Source of the DNA: Bdellovibrionales bacterium
GTDB taxonomy: Bacteria > Bdellovibrionota > FAC87 > UBA2466
Length of the DNA: 64,000 nt
Assembly (NCBI GenBank): GCA_005776395.1
Contig: SXPJ01000026.1
Coordinates: 1 to 64,000 of the forward strand
Reading direction: 5' to 3'
The notes beneath the pieces were generated by a model. The model was not told the origin of the DNA. It saw only the letters and a list, made by a program, of their open reading frames with translations, and did no database searches. The position numbers and the translations under genes are program-made. Positions within the stretch are counted from its first letter, which is position 1. Every line of letters begins with the position of its first letter. Positions 8,374-16,435 of this stretch are shown in pieces.

Positions 8374-8904
8374 TTAGCCCTCATTGAAGAACGGGTCCGG
8401 CAATGCTGGATTTCTCAGTTTTGCCGCGGCACCTGCGCCGGTGACCGGGAGCCCCTTCGGATCGAGGAGGCCGATCTGTACGAGCACACTCGCCTGATCC
8501 CACACGATGTGCTCGTAAGCAACCTTGTCATTTTCGATCCCGACGATCACCACGAATATCGCTTCGACCCGTTTCCCGGTGGGCTCGACTCCTGGCAGCA
8601 TCCAATCCATTGTGCTGGTGTGCGTGAACGAGATGATGAGTTCATCAATGAGCCGTTCCTCGCTGTAAGTACGCGACACCGTTTCAAATGTGACGTCAGG
8701 CGGAAAGAACTGCCCGACCAAACGTTTCTCGTAAAACGTTCGGACCCCTCGCGGGCCTTGACCGCCCACCATAGTGGGTACGTTCACAAGATGCGGATTC
8801 GACGCCATAGTGGCAAGAGTCTGGTCGAGATCGCCGGCCAATTCCGCCTGCATATGAGCATTGAAGATCGCATCGAGTTTCGCTTGTAAATACGGATTAA
8901 CCAT
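8374..8904 (-). CDS. NTF2/SnoaL-like domain protein, probably transferred
   Basis: A 176-residue protein with the pattern of SnoaL-like/NTF2-fold enzymes: an N-terminal helix (LQAKLDAIFNAHMQAELAG), TMVGGQGPRGVRTFYEKRLV, ELIISFTHTSTMDWMLPGVE and AYEHIVWDQASVLVQIGLL. No specific activity can be assigned. Codon use is clearly richer in G and C than its neighbours (for example around 8400-8470 and 8580-8620), which indicates horizontal acquisition. It contains the 54-base segment also found at 6718-6771, and an attC-like palindrome lies 40 bases beyond its start. NTF2-fold proteins are common cargo of integron cassettes, so a cassette origin is plausible. Confidence 0.75.
   Translation of the reverse strand: MVNPYLQAKLDAIFNAHMQAELAGDLDQTLATMASNPHLVNVPTMVGGQGPRGVRTFYEKRLVGQFFPPDVTFETVSRTYSEERLIDELIISFTHTSTMDWMLPGVEPTGKRVEAIFVVIVGIENDKVAYEHIVWDQASVLVQIGLLDPKGLPVTGAGAAAKLRNPALPDPFFNEG
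8724..8777. repeat. 54-bp direct repeat, copy 2 (within NTF2-like gene)
   Basis: Identical to 6718-6771. Here the segment is in frame within an intact gene, so this copy is probably the original. Confidence 0.85.
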
Positions 8905-8944
8905 GCTGTCTACTCTTGTATATAGACTTAGTTATTCACTATAA

Positions 8945-9026
8945 CTAACGAACGCAAAAGGCGTTTCCTATATTTATGATTTTCCGCAGTTAAATTTCTA
9001 GCAGCTTTTTATAGGGGTGTCGTTAG
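8945..9026. other. attC-like imperfect palindrome
   Basis: The 82-base segment begins CTAACGAACGCAAAAGGCG and ends TCGTTAG followed by AT. The outer 7 bases (CTAACGA/TCGTTAG) are perfectly complementary and an inner CCTATA/TATAGG pair is also present. The right core GTTAGAT fits the integron consensus GTTRRRY; the left core is close to RYYYAAC but with one mismatch. Length suits an attC site. The first 19 bases also occur at 6808-6826, where the core is a perfect GCCTAAC. No integrase gene of the IntI type is in the window. Confidence 0.3.
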
Positions 9027-9189
9027 ATTTCTTTAGCTATAGCTCCTTTCTGTTCTGTAACACAAAAATCTTTTCCTAAGATGAGCCTTGCACTTACCGT
9101 TCTAGACTGGGGATTCCTTGATCAAGGGCTCATAATCTAGTCCCTTTTCTGATATCGGTCATAACTTAGTAAGATATTACGCGCAAAGG

Positions 9190-9564
9190 TCATGGCGAGA
9201 TCCTACTAAACTCCCGATAGTTGACCCCATACTCATTCACTAAATCGGGAATCTCGAAATGTTGCGCAAGGAATTTAAAATTCAAAATAGTTTCGTCAAT
9301 ATCCCCATGTTCCGAAACGCGGATTTTATTCGGGTTACTTCCGAAATACCCATTTACTACCAATTCATATTCTCGAGCTTTTCCTCCCGGGGTAAAATCT
9401 AGTGACGGTCTTACGCGCACGAATTTTCGCTCAGCCACATCACGAACGAGTTGGTTATCCGAAAGCCGATTAGGACCATGACAACCCTCGTTGTTCACAA
9501 TCTTCGGAATTCCTTTTACAGGATCAAGTAGCAGGTGCGCCTTATCATCGAAAGTTTTCAGCAC
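9190..9564 (-). CDS. Unknown protein, probably N-terminally truncated
   Basis: A 124-codon frame that I do not recognise (NNEGCHGPNRLSDNQLVRD, then EYELVVNGYFGSNPNKIRVS). The same frame stays open without ATG up to about 9685 and that extension also looks like protein (LTLVYKGESEWLTSDGKTYS), so the real gene was probably longer and has lost its 5' end. The start drawn here is the first possible one and has no convincing ribosome site. The gene may be a relic. It lies between the attC-like site and the 45-base repeat. Confidence 0.35.
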   Translation of the reverse strand: MLKTFDDKAHLLLDPVKGIPKIVNNEGCHGPNRLSDNQLVRDVAERKFVRVRPSLDFTPGGKAREYELVVNGYFGSNPNKIRVSEHGDIDETILNFKFLAQHFEIPDLVNEYGVNYREFSRISP

Positions 9565-9827
9565 CGGACTGATACGAATCTGAATGTGGTGAGGATAGGT
9601 CAGAAGGGAATAGGTTTTGCCATCCGAGGTAAGCCATTCCGATTCCCCTTTGTATACAAGAGTTAGATTGCAAAGAGGTGGCCATTACCCAATTTCTAAG
9701 CAAGGCAGAAAATTACGATTACTCTTGCGGTATTCACCAAGAATGACAAGGCTTGCGAATTGTCAAAACACTAAATGAGTGTAAAATTTTCATGAAAGAA
9801 TTCGGCCCTCTTATGACTCCAACTTTG

Positions 9828-9872
9828 CATTTCTGGACTCTGTTGCGGAATTCCCTGGAAATTAAGCTTTAA
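9828..9872 (+). repeat. 45-bp repeat, copy 1
   Basis: A 45-base segment with core TTGCGGAATT and CCTGGAAATTAAGCTTTAA, matching 13688-13732 at 42 of 45 positions. Copy 2 ends 18 bases before the start of a DUF4143 ATPase gene. Copy 1 is followed by ATGAAT and a 10-codon ORF that stops, so it may be the preserved leader of a lost gene. Confidence 0.7.
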
Positions 9873-9964
9873 TATCCTAGATATGAATACTTTAAGAATA
9901 CTGATTATGGTTTAAATATTGCTATTGCATAGATTTGGGTAAGGGGCTGAATCTAGGAAAAGTA

Positions 9965-11770
9965 ATGACACGTCTGTTCTTCTCTTTTTTTGTTTTCTTA
10001 TTTATTTTCATTACCCTTCCGCCTGTTTTTGCAGAGAGAAATCCTCCTCCTCTTCAAAGTTCTCCAGAATATACAAATTTCCTGAAAGAGAGGTATGGAT
10101 TTCTCCCTTCTGATATTACCTGGGGAGAAAAGTACCCTGTCATTCTTAGAGGTGGAGATGAAGCTAGTTTTTCTCCAAAAGCAAATTCAGAATCCATAAG
10201 AAAAAATTCCGAACATTACGATTTAATTATAGTAGGAGGTGGGCTTTCAGGATTAACAAGTGCTAAATATGCTACTGAAAAAGGTCTAAAAGTATTAGTT
10301 CTTGAAAAAGAAAATCAACCTGGGGGATTAGCTGTTGGAAGTTCAAGTTCAGGCACTATCCGTTACGGACGTGGAGGGGCTTATTTTACAGATGCTTCAG
10401 GTAAAGCTGAAGAGATCTTTAAAGATCTAGGAATTCATGAAGGCTCTAAGGAATTTAAAATTCCCTACCCTATTGATAGTTACTTGTGGAATGGGAAATA
10501 TTATCGTGGATTATGGGAAAGTGATTCAGCTATGCGAAAACTACCTGCAAGTTTTTCTGCCTTTCGTTATGTCTTAAAAGATCTCGATAATAAAGGGTTG
10601 ATTCCAGTACAGCCTTTTGAGAATCATCCTGCAACTCAAAAATTAGACTCTCTAACTTTTGAACAATGGGTTAATTCAGTGCCTAAGCAATTAGAGACTT
10701 TAGCTAAGAACGGCGATTGGAATGCCAAACAGATCTTGGAACGTTTCAAGAAAGATTCTAAGGTGGACCCCTTAAATCCAATGAAAGAAGTACTAGGGCT
10801 TTTACAGTTATATGGGCGATCTGCTTTAGGAGATCATCCCAATAAAGTTTCAGCAGCAGCCTTTATTAATTTTTATATTTCCGAGATTTCAGAGAGATTA
10901 ACAGGAAGTTTAGGAACAGGGATCATTACTGAGAAACTTTTAAAACAGCTTGAAAACAGAAGCAACCTCACGCTTAAAACAAATTCTCCAGTAGCTAAAA
11001 TTATTGATAGCACCAATGGAGTGGAGGTTTTTTATAGAAGTGGAGGAGAGATTCATCAAGTTAAAGCTTCCAATCTTGTCTTTGCAGCAGAATTAAAACT
11101 AGCTCCTAAGTTAATTGAAAATTTTGAGCGTACAGCCCCCAAACATGTTAAAGCTCTAGAGAAACTAGATTATCGTAATTATTTAGTAGTGAATGTTCAT
11201 GTTCAAGGCCATCCCTGGAAAGAGGCTTTCGATTTATGGGTAAGAAATGATAGCACTTATTCCAAAGATAAAATTACAGATATTATAGACGGTCGTTATG
11301 TTGAGTTTGAGGGGAAACATCTTGTTCGTACCGATGATAAAGGGGTCTTGACTGTTTACCTTCCTATTTCGGAAGAAAAAACAGGAAAAGGTTTTACAAA
11401 TAAAGAAACTGTACAACTAGCTGAAGAAGCTGTTCGACAAATGTTAGATTCTCTAAACCCAATCCTAGCAAAAAACCATCAACAACCTATTCAAGTTCTT
11501 GCAGTTGAAGCCAATCGATGGCCTTATTCTATCCATGTTGCAGCTCCAGGCCATTTTAATGAGAGAGTCAAAGTTTTATCTACCCCTGTAGGGAACATCT
11601 ACTTTGCACAAAACAATCTAGGAACCCCCTCTGTTGAAGAGGCTCTTTATCGAGGATGGAAAAGTATCGAAGATTTAGTTAGTGCTTCAAAATTTCATAA
11701 GCAGCAACAACAAAATCGTAGCTCTTGCCATTTCCTAATGAAAAAGTTGGAAAACAGTCCACATCTCTAA
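9965..11770 (+). CDS. Exported FAD-dependent amine oxidase-like oxidoreductase
   Basis: A 601-residue flavoprotein with a clear signal peptide (TRLFFSFFVFLFIFITLPPVFA). The dinucleotide-binding motif follows at about residue 75: DLIIVGGGLSGLTSAKYATE, then VLVLEKENQPGGLA. Near the C-terminus, NIYFAQNNLGTPSVEEALYRG corresponds to the second FAD-contacting motif of the amine-oxidase family. Substrate is unknown; relatives oxidise amines or desaturate isoprenoids. The frame also opens at a TTG at 9935, but the ATG at 9965 has AGGA seven bases upstream and places the signal peptide correctly. It is likely transcribed alone. Export of an FAD enzyme suggests Tat-like or post-export flavin loading; no twin-arginine motif is seen. 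Confidence 0.8.
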   Translation: MTRLFFSFFVFLFIFITLPPVFAERNPPPLQSSPEYTNFLKERYGFLPSDITWGEKYPVILRGGDEASFSPKANSESIRKNSEHYDLIIVGGGLSGLTSAKYATEKGLKVLVLEKENQPGGLAVGSSSSGTIRYGRGGAYFTDASGKAEEIFKDLGIHEGSKEFKIPYPIDSYLWNGKYYRGLWESDSAMRKLPASFSAFRYVLKDLDNKGLIPVQPFENHPATQKLDSLTFEQWVNSVPKQLETLAKNGDWNAKQILERFKKDSKVDPLNPMKEVLGLLQLYGRSALGDHPNKVSAAAFINFYISEISERLTGSLGTGIITEKLLKQLENRSNLTLKTNSPVAKIIDSTNGVEVFYRSGGEIHQVKASNLVFAAELKLAPKLIENFERTAPKHVKALEKLDYRNYLVVNVHVQGHPWKEAFDLWVRNDSTYSKDKITDIIDGRYVEFEGKHLVRTDDKGVLTVYLPISEEKTGKGFTNKETVQLAEEAVRQMLDSLNPILAKNHQQPIQVLAVEANRWPYSIHVAAPGHFNERVKVLSTPVGNIYFAQNNLGTPSVEEALYRGWKSIEDLVSASKFHKQQQQNRSSCHFLMKKLENSPHL

Positions 11771-11937
11771 AATTTTCTCTCGAAGTAGCGCGGAACCCAA
11801 AGAGCTCGATCTGGGGCATGGTTTAAATAGCCATTATTTACACCTCTTAAGGAAACACCCCTAGGTTCGATGTATCCGGACCAAATGGAGTCGGACAAAG
11901 AGGGGTAAATAATAAATTGGTACTTTAAAGTTCCTAA
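11767..11937 (-). other. Start-less protein fragment in the 11771-12076 gap
   Basis: A minus-strand frame of 56 sense codons between a TAG and a terminal TAG encodes protein-like sequence, including YQFIIYPSLSDSIWSGYIEP and then GYLNHAPDRALWVPRYFERK. It has no ATG, and its 3' end overlaps the end of the FAD oxidoreductase gene by four bases. I cannot assign a family. It is most likely the 3' remnant of a lost gene. Within it, 11834-11848 and 11898-11912 form a 15-base inverted repeat with one mismatch. Nothing else is visible in this gap. Confidence 0.25.
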
Positions 11938-12076
11938 CTAAAGCCTAACAAACTCGACAGGGTACCGGCCAGTTTTTCTACCAATGAATAATCCATTTTG
12001 GCATTTTCGATGCATTGATTAGTTCTAGTCCTGTAGTGAAAGGTAAAGAACAAGAGAGATATAAAAAATAAAAAAA

Positions 12077-12409
12077 ATGAAAAGATATTTTAACTCAAAT
12101 AAAAACTGGTCTTACTTTGTGGGCGGGCTTTTCGTATTATGGGGATTAACTCCTGTTGCAAACGCCATGATTAAGAATTCTCTAGTGGTGCATAATTCGA
12201 GAACTGAAACCATTACAGTTTCAGTTAATAACTCCCAAGGTAGATATGTGGGAACATTTTATATCGATGCAAAAAGCACCAAATCTATTAGAGTTGAGGA
12301 CACTGAAGAAGGAAGCGATTATTTTGAGGCTTACGATATGAGCGGAAGTTTACTTAAGACTGGCATCGCAAGTGGCATCTATTCTAACTTTGATTGGTGG
12401 GTAGATTAA
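12077..12409 (+). CDS. Small exported protein of unknown function
   Basis: A 110-residue protein with an N-terminal signal-like segment (YFVGGLFVLWGLTPVANA, cleavage likely after ANA at about residue 30). The mature 80 residues have alternating polar and hydrophobic residues (SLVVHNSRTETITVSVNNSQ, then GTFYIDAKSTKSIRVEDTEE), suggesting a small beta-sandwich. No family is recognised. The ribosome site is weak: GAGAGA lies rather far upstream. It converges with the Cys-rich gene downstream; a short ATCCC/GGGAT hairpin lies between the two stops. Confidence 0.6.
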   Translation: MKRYFNSNKNWSYFVGGLFVLWGLTPVANAMIKNSLVVHNSRTETITVSVNNSQGRYVGTFYIDAKSTKSIRVEDTEEGSDYFEAYDMSGSLLKTGIASGIYSNFDWWVD

Positions 12410-12440
12410 ATCCCAAACAGGGATCAGGAGAGCACGGCAT

Positions 12441-13472
12441 TTACTCTTCTTGACGACGCTCATCGCGCCTTTCCAGCACCCTGCGGCGGGCGTAATCCCA
12501 AATGGAGCCGAAATTCTTGGACTTAAAGCAAACATGGCCTTCGATAAAATCCTCTCCTTGAGAACAGGTTTCTCCTATTTCCCATAGATAAGTGGCTTTT
12601 TTCGATAGGTCCCTACAGCAGCAGCGCTGAGCAGTCTCCTTGCTGTCTTTATCCATACATTGATAATTTTTTCCCTGGTTCAAATCAAAACAATGGGTCT
12701 CAGGAGTACAGCTAGGGAGAAAGAAAGTTTGCCCCTTTTTTTGAACCTTCAGTTTCGCTGGCATAGCAGAATACCAAGAGTTTTGATTGTAGGGGCCATA
12801 ACAGGTATTGGCCCTCATAGTCACTTCACATTCCTGTGGAAGTTTTTTAAGGCAAGCTTCTATTTTAGCGCCGCATTTTCGTACTAAGTCCTCGTTTGCG
12901 AAGGTATTGCAACCACCAAAAAAGGCATCTACACAGACCGTATTGGGCCCCACACAAGACTCTACTTGTTTGGTAAATTGATGACAGTACTCTTCATTTG
13001 AATGCCCTCCACGAACAAGATAGACATGGGTACAAGCGGGCGTAAATGTTTTCTCGGCGTTAAAATTAATCTCTTTATAAATACCACCTTCGTTACACTT
13101 ACTTCCGTGAAGTTCCCAATACTCTAAGCAAGCAGAGTGGGTATCATCAAAGCATTGTCCCTGACCATTTCTGGAGCTAGCATGCCAGCCGCAATGATCT
13201 TTAGGGCTGCATTTGTGCTTAGGTAAAATCGAACAAGCAGCATCGTGATCAGTTTGATAGAGACAGGTACAGCAATTACGCCGAGTGGGGGACTTACTTA
13301 AGGGGCGAGATTCCATCCCCGACATTTGATTGATTACACACTTAGTCGGATCAGCTGCGTGTTCAGATCCTCCGGCTTGCACACAATTATATTGTTCTCT
13401 CTTTTCGCCAAATAGAGAAAGACAAGAGAGCAAAGAAAGTATGAGGACCTCTCTATAATAAAGCCAAATCAT
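12441..13472 (-). CDS. Cysteine-rich exported protein of unknown function
   Basis: A 343-residue protein with a hydrophobic N-terminus (REVLILSLLSCLSLFG) that is a likely signal peptide, possibly a lipoprotein signal since a Cys lies near its end. The mature chain has about 35 cysteines, often as CC or CxC (RRNCCTCLYQ, RCCCRDL) and in C-x(5-8)-C spacing, and the C-terminal 20 residues are strongly charged (ARRRVLERRDERRQEE). Such density implies a heavily disulfide-bonded periplasmic or surface protein. I recognise no family. The dsbD-like gene at 46565 shows the organism can process disulfides in the envelope. Confidence 0.65.
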   Translation of the reverse strand: MIWLYYREVLILSLLSCLSLFGEKREQYNCVQAGGSEHAADPTKCVINQMSGMESRPLSKSPTRRNCCTCLYQTDHDAACSILPKHKCSPKDHCGWHASSRNGQGQCFDDTHSACLEYWELHGSKCNEGGIYKEINFNAEKTFTPACTHVYLVRGGHSNEEYCHQFTKQVESCVGPNTVCVDAFFGGCNTFANEDLVRKCGAKIEACLKKLPQECEVTMRANTCYGPYNQNSWYSAMPAKLKVQKKGQTFFLPSCTPETHCFDLNQGKNYQCMDKDSKETAQRCCCRDLSKKATYLWEIGETCSQGEDFIEGHVCFKSKNFGSIWDYARRRVLERRDERRQEE

Positions 13473-13687
13473 TATCGTATTTTATCGGAATAGATAAGAG
13501 AAGGGAATGAAGAATCTTCCTGATTTTTAGTCGTACATTCCAGAACTAGGGTTTGTAGTTCTTGTTCAAGTCAGGCTCTTTACAGCGTTGGAAACACACG
13601 TTACTACAAGATAATTCGTTGAAATATGAAAGAATTCTGTTTGTCGTCGCAACACGAATAAAAAAATAAAAATTAGAATAAGAATTA

Positions 13688-13732
13688 CATTTCGGGACTC
13701 TATTGCGGAATTTCCTGGAAATTAAGCTTTAA
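13688..13732 (+). repeat. 45-bp repeat, copy 2, upstream of DUF4143 ATPase
   Basis: Matches 9828-9872 at 42 of 45 positions. It ends 18 bases before the ATG of the downstream ATPase, so it may contain its promoter or an operator. The remaining upstream gap (13473-13687) shows nothing else. Confidence 0.7.
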
Positions 13733-13750
13733 ATGTGATTAAATTCTAAT

Positions 13751-14896
13751 ATGAATTACATTGCCAGACTGCTACCCGTGGCGCAACAGCTGAAGAGACG
13801 GAGTGTCCTCCTCCTGGGTCCGAGGCGAACGGGAAAAAGCAGTCTAATTCGGAATGAGATTCGAGCCGATCGTGTTTTTAATCTTCTGCAAGTAGACACC
13901 TATCGCGATATTATTTCTAGACCCAGTCTCATTCGCGAAAGCGCGAAACGAGGGGATCTCATTGTTATCGATGAAATTCAAAAACTGCCCAATCTTATGG
14001 ATGAAGTGCATCTTATGATCGAGGAATACGGGGTTCGATTTCTATTAACTGGCAGCAGCGCTAGAAAGCTACGAAGGACCCACACCTCTTTAATGGCAGG
14101 TCGGGCAAAGACACTACACCTTATGCCATTTTCTCATGCCGAACTCTCTCATTTTGATTTGAGCCGAAGATTAGCATTCGGATCCCTCCCGCCTGTCTGG
14201 CTTTCGGAAGAGCCCTGGGATGAACTTTCAACTTACGTGGGTGAATACCTACGGGATGAGATTCAAGCCGAGGCATTGTCTCGCAACATAGAAGGTTTTT
14301 CGAGATTTCTTACTCATGCCGCCGCCACAAACACAGAAATCATCAATTTTGAATCGGTGGCAAGTGATGCTCAAGTGCCAGCTCGTACGGTGCGTGAGTA
14401 TTATTCAGTCTTGGTAGACACTCTTCTGGGAACATTACTGGAACCTCTTGCAAAGAAAAAAGGCAACACACGCAAGGCCGTTGCAAAATCGAAGTTTTAT
14501 TTTTTTGATACTGGAGTAGCGAACGCTATTTTAAGAAGAAAAATCCTACCAGAAGCAAGCAATGAATTCGGAAAGGCCTTTGAACATTTCATCTTCCAAG
14601 AACTATTTACTTATCGTTGCTATAAAAAAACTGACGGCACATTAAATTTCTGGGCAATCCACCAGGGACCAGAAGTGGATTTTGTTCTGGATGGAGAAAT
14701 AGCGGTGGAAGTTAAGGCAACTCAACTTGCAAGCGAGAAACATTTTCGTGGACTAATGGCGTTCGCAGATGAACACAAGTTAAAGCGTCTTATCGTTGTT
14801 AGCAGAGATCAACGATATCGAAAGGTGGGGAAAATTGAAGTTTACCCCTTTGCCCACTTTTTAAATGATCTTTGGAACGATAAAATTTGGAAGTAA
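13751..14896 (+). CDS. AAA_14/DUF4143 family ATPase
   Basis: A 381-residue P-loop ATPase. Walker A is LLGPRRTGKSS (about residues 21-31), Walker B is DLIVIDEIQKLP, and the following strand ends in FLLTGSSARKLR, all standard for AAA_14. The second half is the DUF4143 region, ending with the nuclease-like core HQGPEVDFVLDGEIAVEVKA (Asp, and Glu-Val-Lys), which resembles a PD-(D/E)XK fold. Function of the family is not established. The 45-base repeat lies just upstream. The gene stands alone in an accessory region. Confidence 0.82.
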   Translation: MNYIARLLPVAQQLKRRSVLLLGPRRTGKSSLIRNEIRADRVFNLLQVDTYRDIISRPSLIRESAKRGDLIVIDEIQKLPNLMDEVHLMIEEYGVRFLLTGSSARKLRRTHTSLMAGRAKTLHLMPFSHAELSHFDLSRRLAFGSLPPVWLSEEPWDELSTYVGEYLRDEIQAEALSRNIEGFSRFLTHAAATNTEIINFESVASDAQVPARTVREYYSVLVDTLLGTLLEPLAKKKGNTRKAVAKSKFYFFDTGVANAILRRKILPEASNEFGKAFEHFIFQELFTYRCYKKTDGTLNFWAIHQGPEVDFVLDGEIAVEVKATQLASEKHFRGLMAFADEHKLKRLIVVSRDQRYRKVGKIEVYPFAHFLNDLWNDKIWK

Positions 14897-15047
14897 GATT
14901 AAGACAGTCATAAGGCTCAGCATGAATGCCTACTCGGCAAAAGAGCCAAACACTTCGTTAGTGAACAATTTAAAAAAGTGTCTCTTCTCAAAGGTCATAT
15001 CAAAGGAATGATAAGTGCATTTACTTTCATTTAAAGGAGGAATTATT

Positions 15048-15707
15048 ATGTTAATTAAATTAAAAGAGCGAGTCAGAGATGTTTATTTAAAATCTCTGAC
15101 ATTTATTTCATTGGGGATACTATCTGCTATGGGGTCTTCTATCAGCTTGGCTGATATGCCAGATCCTAATCAGATCTTTATTCGACAAATTGCTTACAAT
15201 GGTTCTGGATGTCCGCTTGGAACTGTAGCTGGAAATTTAGCTTCAGATCGGCAAGCCTTTACATTAATTTTTAATAGCTTTATCGCTGAAGCGGGTCCAG
15301 GAATTCCATTGTCAGCGGGACGAAAAAATTGTCGACTTCTTGTGGATCTTCATTTTCCTCAAGGATGGCAATACTCCATCATGACAGTGGATTATCGAGG
15401 ATATGCTCAATTAGATCCTGGAAGTTGGGGAATGCAACGTTCATTTTACTATTTCCAAGGGAGTTTACGTCAAGCTCCTTTACGAACTAGAATTACTGGT
15501 CCCTTCAATGATGACTACATGATTCGTGATAGGTTAGGACTAGAATCGGTTATCTGGTCCCCTTGCGGAGCAAGTAGAGCTGTTAATATTGATAGTTCAG
15601 TCCAGGTCAGCGCTCGTCGTGGGGCTCAAGCACTTATGACCATTGATTCTATTGATGGCGAAGTGAGACATATCTATGGAATTCAATGGCGACAATGCCC
15701 ATTTTAA
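15048..15707 (+). CDS. DUF4360 family secreted protein
   Basis: A 219-residue exported protein. After a signal peptide (SLTFISLGILSAMGSSISLA) the chain follows the DUF4360 pattern closely: GCPLGTVAGNLASDRQAFTL, FNSFIAEAGPG, RKNCRLLVDLHFPQGWQYSI, DYRGYAQLDPG, VIWSPCGASRAVNI and a final IQWRQCPF. The four conserved Cys probably form disulfides. Function is unknown; several copies occur in Bdellovibrio-type genomes. An upstream GTG at 15015 is possible, but ATG at 15048 follows a strong AAAGGAGG and is chosen. A terminator-like hairpin follows. Confidence 0.88.
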   Translation: MLIKLKERVRDVYLKSLTFISLGILSAMGSSISLADMPDPNQIFIRQIAYNGSGCPLGTVAGNLASDRQAFTLIFNSFIAEAGPGIPLSAGRKNCRLLVDLHFPQGWQYSIMTVDYRGYAQLDPGSWGMQRSFYYFQGSLRQAPLRTRITGPFNDDYMIRDRLGLESVIWSPCGASRAVNIDSSVQVSARRGAQALMTIDSIDGEVRHIYGIQWRQCPF

Positions 15708-15766
15708 AATTGGGTTAAGTTCTAAACTGAACTGAACTCTATATTGTTGCAATAGGCAACACAGGC

Positions 15767-15855
15767 TATCCCGAGATATGAACTTTAAAGAATGGAAAAA
15801 TAGAATTTATTTTCTTAAACCAGTCTTTCAGTCAGTATCTCGGGATGGTTTTTAT
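15767..15855 (+). terminator. Hairpin with U-tract after the DUF4360 gene
   Basis: ATCCCGAGATA (15768-15778) and TATCTCGGGAT (15836-15846) are perfect 11-base complements, followed by GGTTTTTATTT. The 57-base loop has further weak pairing. Position 60 bases after the stop and the T-run fit a transcription terminator; the long loop is unusual and the structure could be a small RNA. Confidence 0.45.
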
Positions 15856-15928
15856 TTAATTTGTTAATGAGACTGATTTTAAATAAAAAAAAGAAATGCT
15901 TTGCTTACCAGTTCATCCAAGGAAATTT

Positions 15929-16408
15929 CTAAGATTTCTCAAAAACTCCAAGAACGGAAGTTCCCCAAGGAAACCGAACATAATGCCCAATAGGGCTCTC
16001 AGCAGAAAATATCTTGGATAAAAGGAAGTTAATAAAGGAATTGGGAACTTTATGCTCTCTTTCAATAGCGTTCTCGATCTCCTTTTTAGACAGTCCTTTA
16101 GGCTTTACTTTACGGGATAGCCAATAGAGCGGACTGAGAAAGAACATGAAATAACGAGCATCAATAAGCTTAAACTTAGTAAGTGTTGCCAGTTTCTCGT
16201 AGTCCGATAGGCTGTAACGTCTTAGATGATTCATAGATTCATCATTATAGGACCAAAAACACATTAGAGCTGGGGTGCTTACAAATAGCAAGCCACCAGG
16301 CTTAAGAGATTCATAGGCTTGATTGAATATAGAAACATCGTCAGGACAATGTTCAACCACATCAAGTAGAAAAATCACATCCCATTTTTCTTTCCAATGT
16401 GTCGCCAT
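15929..16408 (-). pseudogene. Class I SAM methyltransferase, N-terminally truncated
   Basis: The 159-codon frame contains the later half of a class I methyltransferase: KWDVIFLLDVVEHCPDD is motif II, and YESLKPGGLLFVSTPA is motif III, followed by YSLSDYEKLATLTKFKLIDA. The glycine-rich SAM-binding motif I and about 80 residues that normally precede it are missing. The in-frame codons just upstream (SVDL) still look like the family, then a stop follows. The gene has thus lost its 5' end, at a junction about 25 bases from another shortened methyltransferase on the opposite strand. An active protein is unlikely. Confidence 0.6.
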
Positions 16409-16435
16409 TAAATCAACTGAGCAAGAACTCTATCT

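Noticed and set aside
8509-8889. 126-codon plus-strand ORF
   Set aside because: Antisense shadow of the GC-rich NTF2-like gene; its residues look random.
11834-11912. 15-bp inverted repeat as a terminator of the FAD oxidoreductase gene
   Set aside because: Lies 60 bases past the stop but has a 49-base loop, no U-tract, and overlaps a protein-like fragment.
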